DNA of 64,000 bases from positions 2,306,001-2,370,000 of the forward strand of contig CAHIKZ030005202.1 in the NCBI GenBank assembly GCA_903632075.3. Reading direction: 5' to 3'. A program made the position numbers and the translations under genes. Positions 53,661 through 64,000 of the stretch are shown here, piece after piece. The notes below the pieces were generated by a model. It searched no databases, had not been told where the DNA came from, and was given only the letters and a program-made list of their open reading frames with translations. The stretch comes from Acanthosepion pharaonis. Taxonomy: Eukaryota > Mollusca > Cephalopoda > Sepiida > Sepiidae. Each line of letters starts with the position of its first letter. Position 1 is the first letter of the stretch.

Positions 53661-53919
53661 TGTCATGTATCGAAAAATACTTGATCGTTTAAGCGTGTAT
53701 CACGCATGGCACATAACTGACTGAGGCAACTCGCTTGATCCGGGTTTGATTAACGGTTCCAGCACCTCGATGCTGGCGGCGTCATTGACCCGGAACTCCT
53801 GTCAAAAGCGAGGCAGTACGTTGCTCAGAACTCCAGGAATATTACAGATAAACCTGATGTCCATCACTGAGTGAATCTCGGTCGGGATCTACGCAGAATC
53901 ACCTGGCGATACTTAAGTA
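53661..53919. other. Unassigned spacer
   Basis: No feature. GC-richer than the surroundings near 53740-53800. Confidence 0.3.
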
Positions 53920-54120
53920 GACTGGCACTTGGATTTGTCCAACATTCACTGACAAATTGCAGAACGGCAGCTCAGTACAACATACTTTGTTTTTTACGAA
54001 ATTTTCCCTTCTCTTAATACTTTGCTTAGTTTCTAAAAGGCTTCTTTCGCTAGGCCTTCGAGTTTGTTCGGCATCCATTAACATATTAGAGATTAGATAT
54101 CATATAGCAGTTCAATAAAC
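53920..54120 (-). pseudogene. RTE-like LINE RT fragment
   Basis: The minus strand encodes LAKEAF-KLSKVLREGKIS in a frame with one stop, and shares about 150 bp with 58180-58350 on the other strand. Late RT region of the RTE-like LINE. Confidence 0.65.
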
Positions 54121-54859
54121 TTTTCTATTTTTCTAACGAAATGATCCTGTTTCTTAAAACGAATACAAATATTGGCGTATCTTACACTACCCAGGCGTTA
54201 AATCAAGTGCTATGTATATATGTTTTTGTGAGAAAGAGATAGAAAGGAGTAGATAGATAGATAGATAAAAAGAGAGATAGATAGAAAGTCAGAGAGAGGA
54301 AAGAAAGTTGATAGTGTATGTGTGTGAGTGAGAGCGTGAGAAAGAACAATAAAGATCAGTGGAAGTAAAAGTGAAAATGAAAGTAAAAGTGAAAGTAGAA
54401 ATGAAAATACGGGAGAGTAGTTAAAACGATGTCGATTATTTTATTGCTTTCTTCTTGACTGTAAACGATTTTCTGTACCAAAATAGTAAATACACAATTA
54501 TTCGTCTGAGAAATAATTTAATAACTTTATTTTACCGTGCTGAAATATGTCCATCTTTCAACACAATTACACAGCTTTCCGTCGTAGGCTAATTACATTG
54601 GCTATTCAAATCTTCATTATTGCTATTTTTATCGCAATTGATTTTGTTGTTGCTAATTGGATTATTGCATTTACATTGTTAGTCCTCGCTTAAAATGTTA
54701 TTTTATTCTCTCTTTTATTTTAAACAACAATAATATTACTACTAATACTCGTAATATCTTTCTTTTAAGTACCGTGTATCTACACTATGGGAAGTGTTCC
54801 ATCATGGATTTCCACAATGTCCTCTTGGAAAATTTGAACCCATGCACCCGAAAAAAAAT
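54121..54859. other. Unassigned; GATA and purine-rich run at 54230-54420
   Basis: agata repeats near 54255 and gaaagt/gaaaat repeats near 54360-54410. No gene. Confidence 0.4.
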
Positions 54860-55141
54860 TGGTATGTCAAAAGGATGTTTTTTCCCTTGACACCGCTATC
54901 ATTTTAACTGCATTCACCCTTCGGCAATGTTTATTCTTTTAAAAAGCGATAATTAGGATTGTAATTACACCTACACATGAAATTGAATTTATAAATTTTT
55001 GTTCTTGAGGACTGACAACAAAAAATAAACTTTATATATTAATTATATTATTTATTAAAAAAAAAACATCGACTAATGGCCAACTGATTCGAGCTTTATA
55101 AAATGGTATATGATAAGAATTTCTTTATAGTTGGATCACAT
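54860..55141 (-). repeat. Dispersed AT-rich repeat, copy 1
   Basis: Its minus strand matches 63245-63690 (ccaactataaagaaat, accattttataaag, ttagtcgatgt) and part of 56941-57220 (cggcaatgtt/gtgtcaatgg phrases). Non-coding. Confidence 0.7.
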
Positions 55142-55211
55142 ATTTTAATGGTTGGTTGGTTGGTTGGGTTTTATGGCATATCAACCACTGTGGGTCATTT
55201 AATGCCAAATT

Positions 55212-55265
<54 letters not shown>

Positions 55266-55660
55266 TATATATATATATATATACACACATATATATATAT
55301 ACACATATACATACATACATACACATATACCTATACATATATTAAATATACAGTACTATTAAACATATAGTTGGCAACATTATTTTTCCAAAAAACGTAT
55401 AGCTGGCAACATTATTTTTACCAAAAAACGTATAGCTGGCAACATTATTGTTTCAAAAAACGCATAGCTGGCAACATTGTTGTTTCAAAAACACATAGCT
55501 GGCAACATTAGTGTTTCAAAAACGTATAGCTGGCAACATTATTTTTTCCAAAAAACGTATAACTGGCAACATTATTTTTCCGAAAACATTATCTGAAGCC
55601 TTATACCCAGGACGCGGATGTAGTTTATCGTCATACCCAGGACGCCATATTTTAATAATT
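55142..55660 (-). repeat. Composite element, short copy, with 33-36-bp tandem units
   Basis: From right to left on the minus strand: cgtcctgggtatgacgataa, about six units of ...gccagctatacgttttttgg..., a (TA)n interruption (55216-55258), then ggcattaaat-like ...ggttgatatgccataaaacc and (CCAA)n. The same modules in the same order form 58680-60020. Confidence 0.8.
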
Positions 55661-55704
55661 TAGTAAATGTTTATAAATTTATGAATAAAATTTGTTTTCA
55701 TATT

Positions 55705-56940
55705 TATTAGGACCTTGAATAAGTTCTCGCTGATTTTTCCTGAAAAGTAATGTTTTATTTACACAAATTAGTAAAAAAAAAATAGGTCACTGAAATTATT
55801 GTCCATCGCTAGCCACTACTTTTTCTCATCTTCCTGGCGTCATTTGGATTCTTTTGAGGCTAACCACGAGTCAACCTATTTTTTGTCATTTTCATAAGAA
55901 TGAAAGTGCTTCTCAGCGAGGCCATGTGCCATCGATCGGAACAGGTAATAATCGGACGGAGTAATGTCTGGTGAATGCGACGGTTGAGGTAGGATTTCCC
56001 ATTTAAGCGTTTCCAGGTAGGTTTTCACCCTTTTTAAATAATGTAGCCTAGAGTGGTCATGTTGCAAAATCACTTTGTCATGTCTCTGCTCGTATAGCGG
56101 CTGTTTTTCTTCAATACTCGGCTCAAACGCATCAATTGTAGTCGATTGCGATCTCCCGTGATAATTTCGGTCGGTTTGAGCAGCTCATAATAAACTACAC
56201 CCAACTGATCTCACCAAATGCAGGTGCAGAAGCTTCGAACCATAGATATACGGCTTTGCCGCCGATGTTGATGCACGGCTGGGCTTACCTCACGATCTTC
56301 TACGCTTAGGGTTATCGTAGTGTATCCACGTTTCATCGCCAGTCACTATACAATACAAAATTCTTTCCTTTTCTGTCGTTGAAGCAGCTATTCACACGTG
56401 ACAAGACGCTGTTCGACATCTCTTGGTTTCAACTCGTACGGCACCAAATGTCTTTCGAAAATGTGTGATCAATTCCTAAGAATTCTGCAAGTTCAGCTTG
56501 CGCCTGACATGAGTCTTCATGAAGTAATGCCTCCAATTCTTCGTCTTCAATCTTTTCCGTGGGCCAGAGTGATCTTTATTTTCAACATCGGAATAATTAT
56601 TTTTGAAGCGTCTAAACTAATCTCTGTATCTTGGTTCCGACAGAGCATGGTCGTCGTAAGTCTCAGCAAGAATTCTGTATGCTTCAGCTGCAGATTTTTT
56701 TTTTTTTAATAAAGTAGTGCAGTAATATCCCCGCAAATACACTTTCTTTGACACGAAATCAGACATGTTTAACGCTATGAAAAACAAAGTTGTTTACACT
56801 TCGGCGAAATGACATACACTGAATTTCAAGCTCGCTTATAGTACTTACTTATAGAAGCATTACTATCTGAAACTACAGGCACGCGGTTCTGGGAACGCTA
56901 TCTGTTGTAAAACAGCTAGAACGTATTCAAGGTCCTAATA
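55705..56940 (-). mobile_element. mariner element with both TIRs, inactivated
   Basis: Ends tattaggaccttgaataagt and (reverse complement of the right end) tattaggaccttgaatacgt match over about 28 bp with three differences, starting at TA. Length 1236 bp is normal for mariner. The transposase starts at 56766 (MSDFVSKKVYLRGYY). Later pieces are LVPYELKPRDVE, QLGVVYYELLKPTEIITGDR, HDHSRLHYL and LPQPSHSPDITPSDYYLFRS, then MAHGLAEKHFHSYE. D residues of the DD34D triad are recognisable at the end, but multiple frameshifts and stops prevent function. Confidence 0.93.
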
Positions 56941-57220
56941 TTTGTAAAATGGTTAAGGAATAAATATTACATTGCATTAATTTTAATTGTATTATTTATT
57001 AGAATGTTGAAAATATAAATTATTTTTGTAAATAAACAAACGATTAAATAGTGTTCAATATTTCTGTTGTAACTTTTCAAGAACAATAAAAAATATATAT
57101 ATTCACGTTCATCATATGTTTAGGTTTTATTACAATTCTAATCATTGTTATTTTTTTAAAACAATCGTTGTTGAGGAGCGAAGGTAGTTAAAATAATAGC
57201 CGTGTCAATGGAAAAACTGT
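56941..57220 (-). repeat. Dispersed AT-rich repeat, copy 2 (mariner inserted in it)
   Basis: Matches 63245-63500 on the opposite strand. The related flank attttaataatttagtaaat (55650-55704) on the far side of the mariner also matches 63545-63600, so the mariner appears to have inserted into a copy of this repeat. Confidence 0.65.
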
Positions 57221-57440
57221 CTTTTTTAAACATTCTCTCTGCATTCTGAAGGTTCCTAGTAAATGGTACCGATTATTTCTCATATGAATCAAGTTTTCTT
57301 AGAAATGCCAATCTCCAAGAGAGTGAATCATTGTGCTACCGGGACTAACGTTTTCCGTTGACATGAAGTAGAAATACTATATTTAAGGAAAAATATGCCA
57401 AAAATAAATATGATTTCAAAATTTAAAATATTATTATGGA
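57221..57440. other. Unassigned spacer
   Basis: No feature. Confidence 0.3.
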
Positions 57441-58108
57441 CTAGCAGGAGAGCCCCGCGTTGCCCGGGGATGTAACAGTAAGAGATAGATCAAGTATCGA
57501 CCATCATAAAGACTGAAAAATAAAATTGACAAAGATTATTGTTTAAGGTTGACGGACACGCATGTCTTAATTAGCTTTTTTTTTTGTTTTTTTACGAATT
57601 GGTCAAACCCAAACTCGAACAAAAACATTGTTTTCAATCGTTATGAGTCTCTACCGATTGAATAGAATTTTATTATAAACAATTGTCTTGTAAATGGAAT
57701 TTTTAAATGTAAAAATAAAGAAAAAAGTGTGCAAGACAATAAGGAACACTACCTGCCAAAAAAAAAAAGTGAAGTTTTGTTGAAATCGGTTGAAAAATGT
57801 AGGAAATCCGATCACATATATAAATGAACACACACACACAAACAACCTGGGTTTTATGATAAGTATCGATATGAGTTGTCCCCCTTTCATTCTGGCGACA
57901 GAATTGTGTTTTATCGTTTTCAAATTGATTTCGTGCAAAAACAATTGTATTTTTCCAATTTTGGGCATTGTCAGAACCACTGCAAGGTAATTTTACTCAG
58001 TATTGTGAAGTTTTGTTGAAATCGGTTGAAAAATATAGGAAATCCGATCCAATATATAAACGTACAGACACACACAGACACACAATCTGCGTTTTATAAT
58101 AAGTAAGA
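57441..58108 (-). mobile_element. Non-autonomous Helitron, copy 2
   Basis: On the minus strand starts TCTTACTTATTATAAAACGC and ends with the hairpin CCCCGGGCAACGCGGGG, ctctcctg and CTAG before T. Same internal duplication of the 5' end as copy 1 at 35210-35912; overall very similar, so both come from one already duplicated source. No coding capacity. Confidence 0.9.
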
Positions 58109-58149
58109 TTACTTGTAACTGCATGCATAAGTCTCAGTGTAAATAGTTA

Positions 58150-58350
58150 CAATTACAAGGATAATTTCGTTAGAAAAATAGAAAAGTGTATTGAACTGCT
58201 ATATGATACCTAATCTCTAATATGTTAATGAAAGCCGGACAAACTCGAAGTCCTAGCGAAAGAAGCCTTTCAGAAACTAAGCAAAGTATTAAGAGAAAGG
58301 AAAATTTCGTAAAAAACAAAGAATGTTGTACTGAGCTGCCAATCTATAAT
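58150..58350 (+). pseudogene. RTE-like LINE RT fragment
   Basis: Plus strand LAKEAFQKLSKVLRERKIS in a broken frame. Inverted partner of 53920-54120. RT core absent. Confidence 0.68.
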
Positions 58351-58639
58351 TGACTGATTTTATCATTGGGATATTTTTGCATTATATCAAGTATCAAGCG
58401 TATAGCAACTAGAGTCTGCAAAATAGAGAAGAGAGTTATCAATAATAATGTTCTGAGTTCGAATCTGCGAATTTATTGAGGCACGAGGAAATTTTCAGGG
58501 TAAAATAGTTTGGGACCCATTGTTATGTAGGTTAAATAAATCCGGTGAGAAGACACAACCTTGCCTTACGCCCCTTTCAAGTTTTGTGTACCGATCAAAT
58601 TAATTTTCTAACTGTATGCATACAGTTTCCTCCCGTCCT
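58351..58639. other. Unassigned spacer, possible LINE remnant
   Basis: ccggtgagaagacacaacct near 58540 looks LINE-like, but nothing firm. Confidence 0.3.
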
Positions 58640-59045
58640 TCTCAAATAGATCTTGTTTTCCAAGGAATTTAAATAGATCGTTGTGTCGTCCGTCCTGGGT
58701 ATGACGATAAACTACATCCGGCAGCAAGGCCTCTGATCAGGAGGTTTTGAGGAGCGTGAAAACACCTCTTAATTGCTGGTGTTCCCAGGTCCACCCTGAC
58801 CCAGAGTGGTAGGACTTGTTAAGATCCCAGCTAATAATTAAAAAAACTGGGGTCAAAACACTATGAAAGTGCAAAGATAAGTTTTAATACCAGAAATACT
58901 TTGCAAAAATTATTACCAGCAATACATTATTGCCAGCAATATATTTAAAAAAAAAGAAGATATTACCAGCTATACATTTTTGAAAAAAAAAAACCTGCTA
59001 TATATTTTTGAAAAAAAAATATTGCCAGCAATAAAAATGTTGCCG
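58640..59045 (+). repeat. Composite element, 5' part
   Basis: cgtcctgggtatgacgataa, actacatcc, cagcaaggcctctgatcagg, then several attaccagctatacattttt-like units with A runs. It parallels 55360-55660 in inverted orientation but contains about 150 bp missing there. Confidence 0.75.
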
Positions 59046-60020
59046 GCATTAAATAACCCATTGAGGTTGATATGCCGTAAAACAAAATAAACCAAACCAA
59101 ACTGATTTCTTACAAAGAATACATATTCTATTCATACGAATCTATCCTAAAAATCTTGTCGGCATTAAATAACCCATTGAGGTTGATATGCCGTAAATCA
59201 AACCAAACCAAACTGATTTCTTACAAAGAATACCTATTTTATTCATACGAACCGATCCTAAAAAATCTTGTCGGAATTAAATAACCCATTGAGGTTGATA
59301 TGCCGTAAAACAAAATAAACCAAACCAAACTGATTTCTTACAAAGAATACATATTCTATTCATACGAACCTATCCTAAAAATCTTGTCGGCATTAAATAA
59401 CCCATTGAAGTTGATATGCCGTGAAACAAAATAAACCAAACCAAACTGATTTCTTACAAAGAATACATATTCTATTCATACGAACCTATCCTAAAAATCT
59501 TGTCGGCATTAAATAACCCATTGAGGTTGATATGACGTAAATCAAACCAAACCAAACTGATTTCTTACAAAGAATACCTATTTTATTCATACGAACCGAT
59601 CCTAAAAAATCTTGTCGGAATTAAATAACCCATTGAGGTGTTGATATGCTGTAAAACAAAATAAACCAAACCAAACTAATTTCTTACAAAGAATACATAT
59701 TCTATTCATACGAACCTATCCTAAAAATCTTGTCGGCATTAAATAACCCATTGAGGTTGATATGCCGTAAAACAAAATAAGTCAAACCAAACTGATTTCT
59801 TACAAAGAATACATATTCTATTCATACGAACCTATCCTAAAAATCTTGTCGGCATTAAATAACCCATTGAGGTTGATATGCCGTAAAACAAAATAAACCA
59901 AACCAAACTGATTTCTTACAAAGAATACATATTCTATTCATACGAACCTATCCTAAAAATCTTGTTGGCATTAAATAACCCATTGAGGTTGATATGCCGT
60001 AAATCAAACCAAACCATACC
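59046..60020 (+). repeat. 115-bp tandem array (about 8.5 units)
   Basis: Units start ggcattaaataacccattga at 59046, 59161, 59273, 59389, 59505, 59617, 59735, 59851 and 59966. Each holds the hairpin ggcat...atgcc, aaaccaaaccaaactgattt and catattctattcatacgaac. Two variants differ by a 5-bp aaaat-type deletion and ggaatt start. The single-copy form is at 55142-55215. Confidence 0.97.
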
Positions 60021-60649
60021 AAACCGATATGTCGTACCCGTATTAGAAGCTTTTGCGTAATCTATAAAACAAGTCTACATCCTTCTGCATTTACATCCGA
60101 TGGAAGCGTAACACACGTTACAAGAGGTCGGGGGTGGGGGTGGGATTAATGCAAGAAGAATATAGATAGCTACAAATTCTACTTCTTTTAATGTTTAATT
60201 TATCTTTTTAATTACAATCTGATATGAAATTAATTAGCTCTTAGCGTCAAATTTATTATCAGTGTTTAATTTAGCTATTAATACGGGCTGTGAATATGAT
60301 AAGCGTACTGATTTCAACATTCACTGTTAGCGTTACCCACCCCCTGACTAACATGAAAACAGACTGACATAATGAAAGTAATTAATTCATTCAATTAGAA
60401 GACAAATGTAATTGATGTCGCTAATGTGTACAGTCGAGTGGAGGGGGATCACGTGTTAAGAAACCGACACACAGACACAAATGTAAACTGTTTTCTCTTT
60501 ATCACCGTCACTGACCAGTGTAGAGAAAACTTTTATCGTTATGCAATAATTTTTGCCTAGTGTGGCACAGGGGTAAGGTCATGCGGCACTCTGTGAGAAT
60601 CGCAGTCGTTCTTGGAGTAATTACGGCGCTTAGCTGAGCGACTTTTAAC
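60021..60649. other. Unassigned spacer
   Basis: No gene or recognised repeat. A G-rich run ggtcgggggtgggggtggg lies at 60127. Confidence 0.35.
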
Positions 60650-61596
60650 CCATTTTCCCAATGAAAAATCATTTTAATTTCTGGCCAATGACAATCGGTT
60701 TTGCTCTTGTTCTATATAATATAATTCTATAGTAAAGTTTATTGCAATGCATTTTTATAGTAAGAATAATTCACTGGGGTTTAATTTATGCATAAAAATA
60801 ACCACATTCTCTCAGTGACATCTACATTAATTTCTGACCAATGAAAATACGATTTTTTTTCTTATTCTATAATAGAATTCATTTCAATCCATTTTTATAG
60901 TAAGAATAATTCACTGGGGTTTAATTTATGCATAAAAATAATCACATTCTCTCAGTGACATCTACATTAATTTCTGACCAATGAAAATACGATTTTTTTT
61001 CTTATTCTATAATAGAATTCATTTCAATCCATTTTTTATAGTAAGAATAATTCACTGGGGTTTAATTTATGCATAAAAATAATCACATTCTCTCAGTGAC
61101 ATCTACATTAATTTCTGACCAATGAAAATACGATTTTTTTTCTTATTCTATAATAGAATTCATTTCAATCCATTTTTATAGTAAGAATAATTCACTGGGG
61201 TTTAATTTATGCATAAAAATAATCACATTCTCTCAGTGACATCTACATTAATTTCTGACCAATGAAAATACGATTTTTTTTCTTATTCTATAATAGAATT
61301 CATTTCAATCCATTTTTATAGTAAGAATAATTCACTGGGGTTTAATTTATGCAAAAAAAATAACCACATTCTCTCAGCGGCACCTACATTAATTTCTGAC
61401 CAATGAAAATACGATTTTTTCTTATTCTATAATAGAATTCATTTCAATCCATTTTTATAGTAAGAATAATTCACTGGGGTTTAATTTATGCATAAAAATA
61501 ACCACATTCTCTCCGTGACATCAACATTAATTTCTGACCAATGAAAATACGATTTTTTCTTATTCTATAATAGAATTCATTTCAATCCATTTTTAT
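60650..61596. repeat. 140-bp tandem array, left part
   Basis: agtaagaataattcactggg occurs at 60759, 60899, 61040, 61180, 61320 and 61459 (139-141 bp apart). The first unit is diverged and the middle ones nearly identical. Each includes atttctgaccaatgaaaata and tgcataaaaataatcacatt. Non-coding. Confidence 0.96.
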
Positions 61597-62222
61597 AGCA
61601 AAACTCTTTCCCAGAGGAATAATTTCTGTATATATTAACCCCATTTTTGATATTCTGTAAAAACGCTTTAACTTTAGGAGGAAAAATACAACAGCGAAAA
61701 CCGAACGCACCTTGATTAGCAAATGGTTTATTCCAAAAACCAAGTAATCTACTAAAAACAATAAAATTTCGTTAGAAACCAAAAAAAAAGTGCTGCTATA
61801 TATTATCAATCCACCTGTATGGCAGTAAATACTGGGCAATCTCCTCACAGGTGGATAAAAAAACTGAAAGCAGCAGAAATGTGGATCTACAGAAGGATGA
61901 TGAGAATACTATGAACGAATCGACTTACCATCGAAGAAATCTTAAGGGAAATTGGAAACAAAAAGAACGCATACTAAGTATCAGAAAGGTGAACTGGAAA
62001 GACGTGCTTAGAGAATTTGACACCCACAAGGCATATCGAGATCAAGCGGGATAAGTGCGCGCGGTGGGGTAGCGGGCTACCTATCTGACAAGATTGTGTG
62101 AGTGAATGACGGAACAGGGAGTGAGAAGCTTGGCAAAGGGACAATTATTACTGGGGCCTACAAAGACGCTCGCATCCTGAAAAGAAGCGGAAGATAAAAG
62201 AGGAAATAGCTCCACTGCCTTA
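61597..62222 (+). pseudogene. RTE-like LINE 3' end inserted in the 140-bp array
   Basis: Plus strand around 61820-62060: YWAISSQVDKKTESSRNV, WIYRRMMRILXTN-like and LSIRKVNWKDVLREFDTHKA in shifting frames; these match the late RT and tail of the RTE-like LINE. The 3' part carries cctacctatctgacaag and aaggacg-type tail. Array sequence resumes at about 62223. Confidence 0.72.
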
Positions 62223-62560
62223 GTAAAACCTGTCTTAATTTCTGACCAATGACAATCCGTTTTTACAATTCTACAGTCGAATTTATTGCAAAGCCTTTTT
62301 ATATTAAGAATAATTAACTGAGGTTCAATTTATGCCATATTGTCTCAGTGACGCCTACCTTAATTTCTGGCCAATGACAATAAGTTTTCTACTTGTTCTG
62401 TATAATTTCTGGCCAATGACAATAAGTTTTTCACTTGTTGTCTATAATTCTATAGAAGTATTTATTACAAAACATTTTTATAGTAAGCATATAATAGCCC
62501 TATTCTGTCAGTAACACATGCCTTAATTTCTGACCAAATATAATGTTTTTTTTTATTTTC
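62223..62560. repeat. 140-bp tandem array, right part (diverged)
   Basis: ttaatttctgaccaatgaca, ttaagaataattaactgagg and tttctggccaatgacaataa continue the array after the LINE insertion, with one partial duplication at 62364-62430. Confidence 0.85.
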
Positions 62561-62579
62561 GTTACATGTCTATACTAGA

Positions 62580-63235
62580 AGTTTTTTTTAACCATTCCAC
62601 CCCCAAGCAAGGCGAGAGTGCTACTAACAGGCGGGGGTTACAGAGAGTGAAAGTAAGGGAAAAGACTGTGTTTAGAGGGGAATGAGAAAAGGATAAAAGA
62701 AAAACGGTGATCACGGCAACAGAAGAAAACGATTGACGTTGCATCTAAATGTTTGAAGATTGTAATTATTAGGGAAGCAAGTAAGAGGAAGGGAGTTTCA
62801 CTGTCGGGAAGCGCGAGAAAACAAACAGTTGGAGTAGAAGTGGCAGTTGCATTTAGCTATTTCAACAGTAAAAGGGTGGGACCTAAATGCCAATCTAGTA
62901 GCACGCTTAAATTCATGTAGTCGGTGCACCAGGGAAGATAGATCGTCAGAACAGTTGCCACGAAAATATTTGTAGAAAAGACAGAGGGAAGCTACATCAC
63001 GTCTGTGGGAAAGTGACTGAAGTCGAGATGCCAGCTCAGGACCGATTACATTGCAGATCTTTTTTTGGATTTTGTCAAGAACTTCAAGATGAACAGCAGG
63101 GGCACCCTACCAGATATAGCAACAGTCATCAATGCATCGACGAACGGTAGATTTGTAGATGTGTAAAATGGGCTCTGACGAGAAAAACCTTGCATTGAAT
63201 TTTTTTAGTAAAAACAAACTTGACTCGTCGTCTCC
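62580..63235 (-). pseudogene. Jockey-like LINE RT C-terminus and 3' UTR
   Basis: Minus strand: HRRDVASLCLFYKYFRGNCS, DDLSSLVHRLHEFKRATRLA, FRSHPFTVEIAKCNCHFYSN, SRASRQ*NSLPLTCFPNNYN and LQTFRCNVNR, then a 3' UTR with ttgcttgggggtggaatgg. It is the clearest match to the satellite peptide (YKYFRGNCSDDLSSLV versus YRYFHGKCSDELHSLV). One stop; RT core absent. Confidence 0.87.
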
Positions 63236-63239
63236 ACAA

Positions 63240-63690
63240 AATTATGGAGAATAAAAAGGGTTTTTTTTTTCATTGACGCCGCTATTATTGTAACTACCGT
63301 CACTCCTCGGCAATGTTTTTTTTTTTTTTTTTTTTTTGTTGATTAGAATTGAAATAAAAGCTAAACATATGATGAAAGTAAATTCTTACATTATTTTTGT
63401 TCCTGAGAATTTACAACAAATATATTAAACACTATTTATTTATTAGATATTTTTTACAAGAATTTTATATTTACAACATTTTATAAACTAATACAATTAA
63501 AATTAATACAATCCAATATTTATCATTCATCAATTTATAAAGTATGAAAATGATTTTTATTCATAAATTTATAAACATTTACTAAATTATTAAAATATGC
63601 GAACCAACTATAAAGAAATCATTATTATTTACCATTTTATAAAGTTCGAATCATTTGGTAATTAGTCGATGTATTGCCAATCATTGCAAT
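63240..63690 (+). repeat. Dispersed AT-rich repeat, copy 3
   Basis: cggcaatgtt, aacatatgatgaa, attcataaatttataaac, ccaactataaagaaat and ttagtcgatgt are shared with 54860-55141 and 55650-57220. Non-coding. Confidence 0.72.
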
Positions 63691-64000
63691 AAACAACATA
63701 ATAAATAAAAAGCGTAAATAATTTAGTAAATAATTAGTGTTTATTATTTTTGTTGTCATTGCTTAGTTTTTATTACAATTCCTTTCTTTCTGATGAATAT
63801 TTCCGTGTAAATGAATGTAACGATAGTGGCAATAAAGCTACAATGACGCAAAGTTTTACTGCAGTGAAAGAATAAGGGAGAAATCATTATTACGTCGAAT
63901 GGATAATAAAAGAATAACGTGGGCGAAATCATTATTAAGGAACGTGGACAATAAAAGAGAGAGACTTGGGAGAAAACATTAATAAGGAGAGTGGATAATA
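63691..64000 (-). repeat. LINE 3' UTR end with about 45-bp tandem units
   Basis: ggcaataaagctacaatgac (63829) is the Jockey-like LINE 3' end on the minus strand. After it agaataagggagaaatcatt / taacgtgggcgaaatcatt / acttgggagaaaacatt form three imperfect 42-46 bp repeats up to the window edge. Confidence 0.6.

Overview
This window looks like repeat-dominated nuclear DNA of an animal, most plausibly a mollusc and possibly a cephalopod. The basis is the mixture of Jockey-like and RTE-like LINE tails, Penelope-like retroelements, tRNA-derived SINEs, Tc1/mariner, Tigger, hAT and Helitron remnants, very long (TA)n tracts and AT-rich spacers. The species is an inference. I recognise no intact host protein gene, rRNA or functional tRNA. 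Every long open frame is repeat-derived: satellite, minisatellite, polypurine or (TA)n sequence, or a fragment of a transposable element.

Layout. Bases 1-9745 are one array of an 88-bp satellite. Read on the minus strand, one frame of the monomer encodes YRYFHGKCSDELHSLVP, which matches the C-terminal tail of the Jockey-like LINEs elsewhere in the window. At the right edge (9667-9890) the frame runs upstream into more LINE-like protein (LSHRRNVARL), so the array appears to have grown out of a LINE copy. From 9.9 to 17.7 kb there are a Penelope-like element (PLE) with RT and GIY-YIG parts (13290-14660), tRNA-like units, palindromes and an element with terminal inverted repeats that carries a tRNA-like sequence (16852-17180). 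From 17.7 to 31 kb there are mariner, Tc1-like, hAT, LINE and SINE fragments separated by microsatellites and foldback structures.

From 31 to 39.3 kb there are an unclassified TIR element (31794-32618), a LINE nested inside a PLE (33400-34335), a Helitron (35210-35912), a dispersed repeat with GC-rich hairpins, and several LINE ends. From 39.7 to 41.6 kb a 15-bp minisatellite is followed by about 750 bp of polypurine. From 42 to 54 kb there are a second tRNA-bearing TIR element, local duplication mosaics, (TA)n palindromes, Jockey-like RT fragments, PLE tails and a Tigger fragment. From 54.8 to 64 kb there are a near-complete but inactivated mariner with recognisable TIRs, a second Helitron in opposite orientation, a composite element ending in a 115-bp array, a 140-bp array interrupted by a LINE insertion, and more LINE 3' ends.

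The elements interact in three ways. Elements are nested in elements. (TA)n tracts sit at the junctions of unrelated elements and beside or inside inverted repeats. Three tandem arrays (88, 115 and 140 bp) are associated with dispersed repeats, and for two of them (88 and 115 bp) the parent element is visible in the window. The most distinctive signals are the LINE-derived satellite, the recurring tRNA-like plus hammerhead-like module at PLE ends, and the tRNA-bearing TIR family.
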